Below, one piece after another: positions 53,008-60,396 of a DNA stretch of 64,000 nucleotides (the stretch's first letter is position 1; each line of letters starts with the position of its first letter). The DNA lies in assembly GCF_031455095.1 (NCBI RefSeq), contig NZ_JAVDSB010000013.1, positions 62,001 through 126,000 of the forward strand, written 5' to 3'. Both the position numbers and the translations under genes were made by a program. The notes under the pieces are model-generated. The model did not search any database, had not been told where the DNA came from, and was given only the letters and a program-made list of their open reading frames with translations. The DNA comes from Paenibacillus_E qinlingensis_A (lineage in GTDB: Bacteria > Bacillota > Bacilli > Paenibacillales > NBRC-103111).

Positions 53008-53198
53008 ACAGGTTCACCCTCAATAAAAGAATTTAAATCATTTATATGTTCGTCCGCCTTTAGTATTGCTGATTTATCAATGATTCGGTCCGTAAGAATT
53101 TCCACATAAAGTGCGAACCATTTTTGAGCAGCATCAGGATCATGTACAAATGTCAACGAACGGAGTTTTAATTTTTTTCCTTCTAAAGCCTTCTTCAA
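53004..53198 (-). CDS. Small ORF heading the tandem recombinase operon
   Basis: A 64-residue protein from TTG 53198 with a strong AAGGAGG upstream. The sequence KKALEGKKLKLRSLTFVHDP, then AQKWFALYVEILTDRIIDKS, is charged and probably helical, with no recognised domain. It overlaps the start of recombinase A by 4 nt (TTGA) and so is translationally coupled to it. A role as a recombination directionality factor or accessory DNA-binding protein is possible but is only inferred from position. Confidence 0.7.
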   Translation of the reverse strand: MKKALEGKKLKLRSLTFVHDPDAAQKWFALYVEILTDRIIDKSAILKADEHINDLNSFIEGEPV

Positions 53199-53285
53199 AA
53201 CAATCCTCCTTAACTTCCCTTTCTTCTCGCGTGGAAATTTCCATATTTTTCAATATTCTAACTATAGACACTAAATGCAATAATT

Positions 53286-53321
53286 ATTCAAACATATAAT
53301 TGATTGATTATATGTTTGAAT
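53286..53321. promoter_or_regulatory. Perfect 15-6-15 inverted repeat between recombinase operon and recJ-like gene
   Basis: ATTCAAACATATAAT (53286-53300) and ATTATATGTTTGAAT (53307-53321) flank TGATTG. It contains TCAA-N8-TTGA at 53288-53303, the same pattern as the CadC-like operator at 55128-55151, and shares the half-site ATTCAAAYAT with it. It lies between two divergent operons and may be an operator for both. Confidence 0.6.
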
Positions 53322-53405
53322 GAAACGGACTTAATATGGATAAAATCACCATTATAAGTGCCATTGCGTTTTGAGTTCACATTGCAAAGAAATGGAGTAA
53401 GGATA

Positions 53406-55073
53406 ATGAATTGGAAGCATCTTGATTTGCCTATTGATGTTCATCCTCAAAAGGCAAAAATACTGTATTACAGTCGTAAGTACAATTTGCACCCGCTGGT
53501 GATGCTAAATTTGTTTTGCAATGGATATGATGACACATCAAAAATTGAAGCCTTTCTGTTTCCGACAATGGATCAACTACACAGTCCATTTTTATTTAAG
53601 GATATGAAGAAAGCCTTAAAACGAATTGTAAAAGCAATCGTAAACAAAGAATTGATCATGATATTCGGTGATTATGACGTAGATGGGATAACTTCAACAG
53701 CAATTATGTACAAGGCATTAAAAAGACTTGGAGCAGAAGTTCAAGCTCGGCTACCGTTGCGTGAAGAGGGCTATGGGTTAACGTCCAGAAGTGTTCAAAA
53801 TTTCCCATACAATACTTCCCTGATCATAACAGTTGATAATGGGTCAAATGCTCATGACGCATTAATTACAGCTGCGCAAAAAGGAATAGATGTTATTGTT
53901 ACTGATCATCACGAGATATTAGATGGAGAACCACAGTGTTTCGCGTTCCTAAATCCAAAAGGGGAAGAAGAAACATATCCGTTTAAGGACTTGTGTGGTG
54001 CTGGAGTTGCATTGAAAGTAGTACAAGCACTATTCATGATCTTGAAAGATAAAAACCCTTTGAATAATGAAATTATGGAATACATCGAATATGCTGCGCT
54101 TGGCACAATCGCAGATATGGTTTCATTAACAGATGAAAATAGAGCAATTTGCTTTAAAGGTCTGCAAAAAATGAACGTAGCTCCGTGTAAAGTCCTTAAG
54201 TGCTTTTTTTCCGTTTTGAAAATTAAAGATGTAAGTAGTACCACAATTGGTTTTCAAATCGCACCAATATTGAATTCGTGCGGACGCATTGATGACCCCA
54301 ATAAAGCATTAGAGGTCTTTATCTCGGAACAACCAAAGCATGAAGACTTTAAAAATATGGTGAATACAGATTTACTAAGAAAAGAGATGCAAAAAACTCA
54401 ATACTCATCTCTTAAAGAGACAATCCTCCAAAATAACTTGAATCATGGGAGGATAATAGCGGTTCATGGACAGTTTCATAAAGGGATTGCAGGGATTCTT
54501 GCTGCAAGGGTGACAGAAGAATTTAAGAAACCTGCTATTGTTATTGCAACAGATGGAACAGGTTCAGCTCGAAGCGTTCATGGGACAAATTTCTCCATGA
54601 TTAATACGCTTACCCGCTGTTCAAGGTATTTGAAGAGATTTGGTGGACATACTGCCGCTGCTGGATTAACGATTTCAACTGAATCTGCACATCTGAAGGC
54701 GTTTTTTTTAGCATTACAAGCTTCTGCCGAACTCGAGGAAGACGTTGAACCTGTTATTCGATATCTTGCAGAATATCCAATTGAGGCGTGGGATAAGTGT
54801 ATTATTGATGATTTCATCGCGTTAGAGCCTTACGGACAGGGCAACCCAAAACCCTTTTTCCTAGCATCAATTAAAAAAGTATATCAACTCGAGACTTTTG
54901 GAAAAGCTTCTGAACATTTAAAGTTTACGATGGATAAAAAGCAGATTATTGGATTTGGTAAGGCTAATTTACTCGAAGAGGTTGCATCAGGTCACGCAGA
55001 AGGTTTATACACATTTGGAGGAAGAACACTCCAATTCAATTTACATGAAATACGAACAGCGGCACCCTTTTAA
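53406..55073 (+). CDS. RecJ-like single-strand DNA exonuclease (short form)
   Basis: About 555 residues from ATG 53406 (GGAGTAAGGATA upstream; the longer frame from 53358 has no site). DHH-family motifs are all present: GDYDVDGITS (about residue 88), TVDNGSNAHDAL, VTDHHEI (about 166) and the DHHA1 end with FGGHTAAAGLT (about 413). The housekeeping RecJ of Bacilli is about 780 residues and has extra C-terminal domains, so this is a second, mobile-element-type copy. It probably degrades 5' single-stranded ends during repair or element transfer. A CadC-like repressor gene follows. Confidence 0.88.
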   Translation: MNWKHLDLPIDVHPQKAKILYYSRKYNLHPLVMLNLFCNGYDDTSKIEAFLFPTMDQLHSPFLFKDMKKALKRIVKAIVNKELIMIFGDYDVDGITSTAIMYKALKRLGAEVQARLPLREEGYGLTSRSVQNFPYNTSLIITVDNGSNAHDALITAAQKGIDVIVTDHHEILDGEPQCFAFLNPKGEEETYPFKDLCGAGVALKVVQALFMILKDKNPLNNEIMEYIEYAALGTIADMVSLTDENRAICFKGLQKMNVAPCKVLKCFFSVLKIKDVSSTTIGFQIAPILNSCGRIDDPNKALEVFISEQPKHEDFKNMVNTDLLRKEMQKTQYSSLKETILQNNLNHGRIIAVHGQFHKGIAGILAARVTEEFKKPAIVIATDGTGSARSVHGTNFSMINTLTRCSRYLKRFGGHTAAAGLTISTESAHLKAFFLALQASAELEEDVEPVIRYLAEYPIEAWDKCIIDDFIALEPYGQGNPKPFFLASIKKVYQLETFGKASEHLKFTMDKKQIIGFGKANLLEEVASGHAEGLYTFGGRTLQFNLHEIRTAAPF

Positions 55074-55127
55074 CTAGGTTGGCCGCTTTTTATGTTGTGT
55101 TTGGATTTCGAGTATTTGGTAATACTG

Positions 55128-55151
55128 ATATTCAAATGGATATTTGAATAT
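55128..55151 (+). promoter_or_regulatory. CadC-like operator before the ArsR-family gene
   Basis: ATATTCAAAT (55128-55137) and ATTTGAATAT (55142-55151) form a perfect inverted repeat with a GGAT spacer. It resembles the cad operator of staphylococcal plasmids (TCAAAT/ATTTGA type). It is 25 bp before the TTG start, so autoregulation is likely. Confidence 0.7.
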
Positions 55152-55175
55152 TCGCCGTGCGGAGGGGGATTTTGT

Positions 55176-55514
55176 TTGAGTATTATTGCACCCAAAGCGT
55201 CATCAAACGAAAAATTAGAAAAAGTTCGAGAAACAATTCAGGATCACAACTTATTACAAATAGTAAGAATGTTTAAAGTTTTGGCAGATCAAACAAGAAT
55301 GAAAGTGTTACATGCCCTTTGTTTAGAGAGAGAGTTGTGTGTTAGTGATATTGCCATTGTTGTTGAATGTTCAGTCGCATCAGCCTCCCATCATCTACGC
55401 CAACTGAGCAGGTTAGACTTCACTACGGGTAGGAATGTAGGTAAAACAGTTATGTATTCGATAAAAAATAATCGATTGAAACTAATCATTATGCTCGCTT
55501 TGGAATCTTCTTAA
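55176..55514 (+). CDS. CadC-like ArsR-family repressor lacking most metal ligands
   Basis: Start TTG 55176, well spaced from GGAGGGGG at 55161-55168, gives 112 residues. The winged helix has LADQTRMKVLHALCLE, ELCVSDIAIVVECSVASASH and HLRQLSRLDFTTGRN, close to CadC. The CadC Cys58-x-Cys60 pair is changed to CVS (Cys55, Ser57). The N-terminal Cys ligands are absent, and the Asp/His zinc site of helix 5 is not seen. It may therefore respond to something other than cadmium, zinc or lead. It is downstream of the recJ-like gene and has its own operator and terminator. Confidence 0.85.
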   Translation: MSIIAPKASSNEKLEKVRETIQDHNLLQIVRMFKVLADQTRMKVLHALCLERELCVSDIAIVVECSVASASHHLRQLSRLDFTTGRNVGKTVMYSIKNNRLKLIIMLALESS

Positions 55515-55557
55515 TAATAGAACAACCACAAAATCAACATGTCAGCCCATATTGATG

Positions 55558-55595
55558 AAACACTTAATGCACCTCCTGGTACATTAGGTGTTTTT
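55558..55595 (+). terminator. Terminator after the CadC-like gene
   Basis: AAACACTTAATG (55558-55569) pairs with CATTAGGTGTTT (55582-55593), one wobble, followed by further T. Confidence 0.8.
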
Positions 55596-55654
55596 CATTT
55601 GTCCTTATTTACACCCTCGGTCCAAATATGGGGATATAAATTTAAAAAATTCGC

Positions 55655-55707
55655 TTGCATAACGAATACGTGTTCGGTATATAATAAAAAACACGAATAC
55701 ACGTTCG
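55655..55707 (+). promoter_or_regulatory. SOS promoter with two LexA boxes
   Basis: CGAATACGTGTTCG (55663-55676) and CGAATACACGTTCG (55694-55707) match the Bacillus LexA/DinR box CGAAC-N4-GTTCG with one change each. The first lies between a -35 TTGCAT (55655-55660) and a -10 TATAAT (55680-55685); the second covers the start region. DNA damage should induce the operon that follows. Confidence 0.85.
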
Positions 55708-55725
55708 TATGTTGGTGGTGGAAAA

Positions 55726-56094
55726 ATGAGTGTTTTATCAAGAGTTGAGAATGATGAGGATATTCAAATTATCAAAGAATACACGTTATTGCCTATATTG
55801 CTTGATATGTTAACCAGGGACATGGAGGAGTTGAAGATTTATAAGGATAAGATTGTCTTTAATCATGTTCTTTTTTATTTGAAAGAGGTCGAAAGCGATA
55901 TTTACCCCCAAATACAAAGCCTTAAGAATTGCATGAAGAAACGTGACATCCAAGTGTTAAATACAACAACAAATGCAATCGGAATCAACGTAGAATACAA
56001 AGTCCGAGGATACATCTATTATTTCACGATGCTTCGAAGTTTGGTTAAAGCAGAACTTATGACCACACTGATGAATATGCGGAGGCGCATGTAG
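55726..56094 (+). CDS. Unknown protein, first gene of the SOS polymerase operon
   Basis: A 122-residue, probably all-helical protein (LPILLDMLTRDMEELKIYKD, KIVFNHVLFYLKEVESDI). The last codons abut the polymerase gene, which starts at the next base. GGTGGTGGAAAA precedes the ATG. It is under the two LexA boxes. I do not recognise the family. Its place before the polymerase and a YolD-like protein suggests an accessory or regulatory factor of the translesion polymerase. Confidence 0.75.
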   Translation: MSVLSRVENDEDIQIIKEYTLLPILLDMLTRDMEELKIYKDKIVFNHVLFYLKEVESDIYPQIQSLKNCMKKRDIQVLNTTTNAIGINVEYKVRGYIYYFTMLRSLVKAELMTTLMNMRRRM

Positions 56095-57366
56095 ATGATC
56101 AAAAAATGTGAAAGGACTATCTTCCTTTCTGACTGTCAGTCATTCTATGCAAGCGTTGAAAAGGCAACTCATCCTGGTCTTGATAATCTCCCAGTGGTTG
56201 TGGCTGGGGATCCAGCCAGAAGATCAGGAATTATTTTGGCGGCATGTCCAATCGCTAAAAGCTTTGGTATTACCACAGCCCAACGTCTTGGCGAGGCATT
56301 GCAACTATGCCCAAATGCTATTGTAATGCGACCGCATATGCAACGATATATTGATGTTTCGCTAGCAATTACAGGAATTTACGAGAAATATACGGATCTC
56401 GTAGAGGTATTTTCAATCGATGAGCAGTTCTTGGACGTGACAGGCTCGCTCAATCATTTTGGCTGCACGCCCGATGAACTGGCAGTAATGATACAACAAA
56501 AGGTCGCTGCCTCCATGAACGTTAGAATTCGAATTGGGATCGGACCAACGAAAATACTTGCAAAACAGGCAACAGATAATTTTGCAAAAAAGAATGCAAG
56601 TGGCATATTTACAATAGGTAAAGATGATGTCGAGCGATTCCTTTGGCCATTATCTATCGATAAGATGTATGGAGTTGGCTCACGAATGACGAGGCACTTT
56701 GTCGCACTAGGTTTGCCTACCATTGGGCATGTGGCTAAAACCCCACTCGCGACACTGAAGCAGAAGTTCCGAGCACGTTTTGGAAAGCAATCAGATATTC
56801 AAGCGGAAGTGATGTGGAGAACCGCAAATGGACTCGATGATAGTCCGGTTACGCCTGGCACGTTTGATACTCCGCCGAAATCGATTGGCCACGCGATGAC
56901 GCTTCCTCGTGATTATTTGACGGTTGAAGAGGTTGACGTAGTACTGCTGGAGTTAACAGAAGAAGTATGCCGCGATGCTAGATCGAAGGGGTTTACAAGC
57001 GGGACAGTCCATGTTTTCTGTATGTGTTCGCCATATGACTCTCCAACTGGTTTCAGTCAACAACGTAAGATGGCAATGAATACAAATCATACGTTGAAAG
57101 TTTACGACTCGGTACGAGAAATATTTCGCCGTAATTGGAATGGACTTCCCGTTCGGAAGGTTGGCGTTACACTAGGAACTCTTGCAGGGGAAGAAATTAC
57201 TCAACTTGATTTGTTCGAAGACGTGACGAAATTGCGTGAGCTTGATCGAGTTGTGGATGGCATCAAAGACCGTTTCGGCAATACAGCTATTATACGTGCT
57301 TCGAGTCTGATGAAAGCAGGATTAGCTACGGATAGGGCAGGAAAAATTGGGGGGCATTATAGATGA
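56095..57366 (+). CDS. Y-family DNA polymerase (UvrX/YqjW-like)
   Basis: A 423-residue translesion polymerase. The opening LSDCQSFYASVEKATHPG has the first catalytic Asp and the aromatic steric gate. YTDLVEVFSIDEQFLDVTGS carries the second catalytic acidic pair (about residue 108), and IRIGIGPTKILAKQATDNFAK continues the palm. A little-finger domain completes it. It is longer than DinB and of the UmuC-like plasmid/phage type. It overlaps the downstream YolD-like gene by 4 nt and is LexA-controlled. Confidence 0.92.
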   Translation: MIKKCERTIFLSDCQSFYASVEKATHPGLDNLPVVVAGDPARRSGIILAACPIAKSFGITTAQRLGEALQLCPNAIVMRPHMQRYIDVSLAITGIYEKYTDLVEVFSIDEQFLDVTGSLNHFGCTPDELAVMIQQKVAASMNVRIRIGIGPTKILAKQATDNFAKKNASGIFTIGKDDVERFLWPLSIDKMYGVGSRMTRHFVALGLPTIGHVAKTPLATLKQKFRARFGKQSDIQAEVMWRTANGLDDSPVTPGTFDTPPKSIGHAMTLPRDYLTVEEVDVVLLELTEEVCRDARSKGFTSGTVHVFCMCSPYDSPTGFSQQRKMAMNTNHTLKVYDSVREIFRRNWNGLPVRKVGVTLGTLAGEEITQLDLFEDVTKLRELDRVVDGIKDRFGNTAIIRASSLMKAGLATDRAGKIGGHYR

Positions 57367-57728
57367 GCAAAAAACTAGAAATGAATGGTCTATGGGAATC
57401 AAGCCGGATGACGCTTCCTCAACATAAAGAGTCCGCAATCAGGTTCCAGAAAGAAAAACAATTTATTCAACGACAAGCTCTTGATGAACAAGAAATTCAT
57501 TTTATTTCGGCAACACTTAGCCAATCCCAAATCTACAAAAAGACCGTCCGACTAACGATATATGACAAGAACCAGGTAAGAACTACGTCTGGCATTGTGA
57601 CCCGCAGCAAACATGGCGAATTTCGGTTGGACATCATTGATCCGTTCAGTGGTGAAGAAAATTGGAATTGGATTAGATTTCAAGATGTAATGAAGGTTGA
57701 GTTTAGCAAAGAATGGTCAGAAGATTAG
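57363..57728 (+). CDS. YolD-like protein
   Basis: A 121-residue protein with the YolD pattern: NGLWESSRMTLPQHKESAI near the start, and YDKNQVRTTSGIVTRSK with WNWIRFQDVMKVEF at the end. YolD-family proteins are encoded next to Y-family polymerases in Bacilli (as YqjX with YqjW) and are thought to be functional equivalents of UmuD. The ATGA overlap with the polymerase shows coupling. Confidence 0.9.
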   Translation: MSKKLEMNGLWESSRMTLPQHKESAIRFQKEKQFIQRQALDEQEIHFISATLSQSQIYKKTVRLTIYDKNQVRTTSGIVTRSKHGEFRLDIIDPFSGEENWNWIRFQDVMKVEFSKEWSED

Positions 57729-57855
57729 ATGCTTAAGGAGTAGAACATTCTTTAAGTAATTCTCCTTAAGCCAATGACAACTACCTAAACAATTGAGAAT
57801 TAACGAAAAAAAGGTTAATTATGTTAAAATATATTTAAATCCAGAAACACTGGTG

Positions 57856-57893
57856 AACAAGCCCTAGGGAAAGCATCCCTTGGGCTTGTTTTT
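57856..57893 (+). terminator. Terminator of the SOS operon
   Basis: AACAAGCCC.GGG (57857-57869) pairs with CCC..GGGCTTGTT (57878-57890), followed by T residues. Confidence 0.8.
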
Positions 57894-57930
57894 GTGCAAT
57901 GGAAAAACATCTGCTACATGGATTAAAGAA

Positions 57931-57956
57931 AAAGCTGCATCCGTAGATGCAGCTTT
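57931..57956 (-). terminator. Terminator for the minus-strand gene at 57981
   Basis: AAAGCTGCATC (57931-57941) and GATGCAGCTTT (57946-57956) form a perfect stem with a CGTA loop. The minus-strand side has TTTTTC. Confidence 0.8.
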
Positions 57957-57980
57957 AACTGTGGGTCTTTACTTGTTATG

Positions 57981-58247
57981 CTAAGAATTCAGCCAGTCAA
58001 TTAGGATTGTATCCTCATTACCTTCCTGATCAAGAAATAAATCGTCTTGCCCTTCGACAACAATCATGACAAAAAGATAGACATTATCCTCATCAGAATA
58101 TTGTTTTGAAAAAGATTTTGCCTTATTAATCGCGTTCTTTTTCGCTACTAAAGGATTTCCTTGAACATGGAATACTTCGTATTCCACATCTTCTCCCGAA
58201 CTGTACTTCTTAACATTTACCACGTAAGACCTTGCTTGATTAACCAT
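57981..58247 (-). CDS. Small hypothetical protein
   Basis: 88 residues from ATG 58247, preceded by AGGAGGA. The sequence has a beta-rich start (ARSYVVNVKKYSSGEDVEYE, VFHVQGNPLVAKKNAIN) and an acidic C-terminal half (YSDEDNVYLFVMIVVEGQ, DDLFLDQEGNEDTILIDWL). It has its own terminator and looks like a real, monocistronic gene. I do not recognise the family. Confidence 0.65.
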   Translation of the reverse strand: MVNQARSYVVNVKKYSSGEDVEYEVFHVQGNPLVAKKNAINKAKSFSKQYSDEDNVYLFVMIVVEGQDDLFLDQEGNEDTILIDWLNS

Positions 58248-58506
58248 TGGCTGTCCTCCTAAACAATTATGTGCGAAGCGCCGCCGGATAAGTTTTATAA
58301 TAATTTCTATTTTTATGTATTGCAAGAATATTTTTCTGCATTCATCTATTCATTTTTCATAGCCAAAAATAAAGTTATAAACTGACAAGTGGCATTTATG
58401 AACGGACAGATTTAGCTATTACCGTAAAAATGGCATTATTTAGGTAGTGATTCTGTTATAATTATGAAAAGAAATGAAAATAAAATTATAAAAAAGAGGG
58501 ATTTAT

Positions 58507-59502
58507 GTGAGTTTTAACGCTCTGGTCTTAAGGGTTTTAATTGCGTCACCGTCAGATGTTAAAAGGCAAAGAAATGAAATTGAACATCAGATAAATTTAT
58601 GGAATAAGCAATTTTCAGAAACAACGGGTGTAATCCTATTACCTAGTCGTTGGGAAGATGATGTGGTTCCTGAATATGATCAAAACGTAGCGGATCCACA
58701 AAAGCTAATAAATGAGCAGCTAATTAAGAAGTGTGACATTCTAGTTGGTGTCTTCTGGACAAAACTGGGTACTCCAACAACAACGCACGGCTCTGGTTCA
58801 TTGGAGGAAATAAGTTTATTTGCGCAAGAAGGTAAAGAAATTCTTGTATATTTCGTGGATGACCCGATACCACAGGATTTAATTGATTATGATGAGCTTC
58901 CTAAGGTCAAGAAATATAAAAAAGAATTCGGGCTGAAGGGTATTTATGCACCTTACGATACCCAAAGTATAAATAATCATCTTTATAAAAAGGTTCTCAA
59001 ATATAAAGAAAATTTAATATCGGGCAAATGCGACGATGACCCAAAAGAAGAACAAGAAACGGTACAAGTTCGTAATACCATTAAGATACCGATTTATCGT
59101 GAAGAGGCACCATATGAAAAATCACTTGAACAGTTTATTAACGAAAATGAGCTAACTGATATAGAGATGCTCTTGCTTCTCTATATAAAAGATAAAGGTG
59201 ATAGAAAGCTGGGATATCGCTGGAAAAGTGAACAAACCATCGAACGAATCAAAGTATGGGAGTCAACAAACAACATGAAATCCGATTTATCATCGGATTA
59301 CGATATAGCTGTTCAAAACTTAGCGGATCGAGGCATTCTTGAAGTTGATGAACTAACAGGTCCTGGGAACGTTAGGTCATATGCTTTGCCAATTGATAAA
59401 TATAATGATCTTAGAAATCCTAAGGAAGCAATTAAAACGCAGTTTAAACGGGTAATGAAACGTTATAGTACATTCATATCTTATGCGAGTAAAAATGAAT
59501 AA
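58507..59502 (+). CDS. DUF4062/TIR-like protein with C-terminal winged-helix-like region
   Basis: A 331-residue protein from GTG 58507 (AAAGAGGG upstream). The first 160 residues have VLIASPSDVKRQRNEIEHQI, then CDILVGVFWTKLGTPT, GSLEEISLFAQEGKEILVYF. This is the DUF4062 pattern, a flavodoxin-like fold related to TIR and found as an N-terminal sensor in STAND proteins. Residues about 210-310 (IEMLLLLYIKDKGDRK, AVQNLADRGILEVDEL) look like a winged helix. No NTPase domain is present. The setting in an accessory region suggests a defence or stress role, but this is inference. Confidence 0.7.
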   Translation: MSFNALVLRVLIASPSDVKRQRNEIEHQINLWNKQFSETTGVILLPSRWEDDVVPEYDQNVADPQKLINEQLIKKCDILVGVFWTKLGTPTTTHGSGSLEEISLFAQEGKEILVYFVDDPIPQDLIDYDELPKVKKYKKEFGLKGIYAPYDTQSINNHLYKKVLKYKENLISGKCDDDPKEEQETVQVRNTIKIPIYREEAPYEKSLEQFINENELTDIEMLLLLYIKDKGDRKLGYRWKSEQTIERIKVWESTNNMKSDLSSDYDIAVQNLADRGILEVDELTGPGNVRSYALPIDKYNDLRNPKEAIKTQFKRVMKRYSTFISYASKNE

Positions 59503-59515
59503 AATAGTTAAACAT

Positions 59516-59546
59516 CTGAAGGGCTGCCAAGTTGGCAGCCCTTCAG
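59516..59546. terminator. Perfect 15-bp hairpin after the DUF4062 gene
   Basis: CTGAAGGGCTGCCAA (59516-59530) and TTGGCAGCCCTTCAG (59532-59546) are separated by one base. There is no T tract on the plus side, so it may end transcription weakly or act only as a barrier. Confidence 0.6.
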
Positions 59547-59671
59547 TCCACTAACAGGCCGTTAAATAACTCTAAACAAGGTTCTTTAAGTGGCCCCCCA
59601 CTGGAAGCCCATAGGAGATCAAAATCAGACATACATCGAATGCGTAAGTTCATTAATCGACAAATAATAAT

Positions 59672-59748
59672 TAATCAAAAAAAGTTGATTATGTATTGCA
59701 TCTTCACTTCAATTGGTATATATTGTTCTTACATCAAAATTAATTGAT
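59672..59748 (+). promoter_or_regulatory. arsR promoter with two ArsR operators
   Basis: -35 TTGCAT (59696-59701) and -10 TATATT (59719-59724) have a 17-bp spacer. AATCAA-N6-TTGATT (59673-59690) lies just upstream and ATCAA-N6-TTGAT (59733-59748) just downstream. The two operators bracket the promoter. Confidence 0.85.
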
Positions 59749-59768
59749 TAATGAATCGGGTGAGAACA

Positions 59769-60110
59769 ATGAAAATCGTCATTCCATTAAGTGAGGTAAC
59801 AACAAAATCTTCACCAAATGACTCGTTTTTTGATACATACGAGATGAAGTTTAAAGCGTTGGCCGACCGTAAGAGGCTTCAGATCATGTATGAACTAACA
59901 CAGCGGGGAAAAACATGTGTGTGCGATCTATGTGATATCGTAGAAATGGCTCAATCTAAATTATCGTATCATTTGAAAATCCTGTTAGATGCCAACTTGA
60001 TAACAAAAGAAATCATCGGCACCTGGAGCTACTACGAGATTAATAAAAGTGAAGTTAATGGTTTGCTTTCTGAGCAACTATGTTGCATTTTTAGACCTAG
60101 CGGGTCTTAA
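59769..60110 (+). CDS. arsR: Arsenic-responsive repressor ArsR
   Basis: Start ATG 59769 with GGGTGAGAA upstream gives 113 residues. The winged helix holds FKALADRKRLQIMYELTQRG, the As(III)-binding motif TCVCDLCDI (Cys50, Cys52, Cys55), and AQSKLSYHLKILLDANLITK. It should dissociate from DNA when As(III) binds the Cys. Four copies of the same operator surround it, two before and two after the gene, so it likely controls itself and the downstream peptide and flavoprotein genes. Confidence 0.93.
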   Translation: MKIVIPLSEVTTKSSPNDSFFDTYEMKFKALADRKRLQIMYELTQRGKTCVCDLCDIVEMAQSKLSYHLKILLDANLITKEIIGTWSYYEINKSEVNGLLSEQLCCIFRPSGS

Positions 60111-60117
60111 AGTTTTT
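60093..60117 (+). terminator. Weak terminator overlapping the arsR stop codon
   Basis: AGACC (60093-60097) and GGTCT (60103-60107) form a short stem, followed after TAAAG by seven T. It may limit readthrough into the next two genes. Confidence 0.5.
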
Positions 60118-60127
60118 TTGGGTTTTA

Positions 60128-60166
60128 AATCAATTTTTTTTGATTAATATATCAATATTATTTGAT
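60128..60166 (+). promoter_or_regulatory. Two further ArsR operators before the Cys-rich peptide gene
   Basis: AATCAA-N6-TTGATT (60128-60145) and ATCAA-N6-TTGAT (60151-60166) repeat the pattern seen at the arsR promoter. A clear -35/-10 pair was not found between them, but their placement implies a separately controlled promoter. Confidence 0.8.
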
Positions 60167-60184
60167 TAAGGAGTGTGTATTTCT

Positions 60185-60367
60185 ATGTTATTCCACGATA
60201 TTAATCCACAATTGATGTATTTAGAGCAACATGGCAAACAAGATCATTTGGTCAAAGAGGTTAACATCAGGAAACAAAATCACTTAAGTATTAGCCTTAA
60301 TAAAGTTGTTGGTTTATTTCATAAGACTAAAACAAGTCAAAGTGTTTGTTGTGCATGTGCTTGTTAA
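60185..60367 (+). CDS. 60-residue peptide ending CCACAC
   Basis: Start ATG 60185 follows AAGGAG at 60168-60173. The peptide begins MLFHDINPQLMYLEQHGKQ, continues hydrophilic and charged with no Cys, and ends SQSVCCACAC, with four Cys in the last six residues. This leader/core split resembles a precursor peptide of a modified natural product or a small metal-binding protein. It lies between arsR and a flavoprotein and directly follows two ArsR operators. I do not recognise a family. As(III) binding by the tail is plausible. Confidence 0.65.
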   Translation: MLFHDINPQLMYLEQHGKQDHLVKEVNIRKQNHLSISLNKVVGLFHKTKTSQSVCCACAC

Positions 60368-60396
60368 TAAAACGGAAAAACGGAGGCTGAAAAATA

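Noticed and set aside
55539..55748. 69-codon frame after the CadC-like gene
   Set aside because: It runs through a clear terminator hairpin and the two LexA boxes, so it is intergenic DNA.
59532..59747. 71-codon frame before arsR
   Set aside because: It covers a perfect hairpin, the arsR promoter and an operator and has no ribosome binding site.
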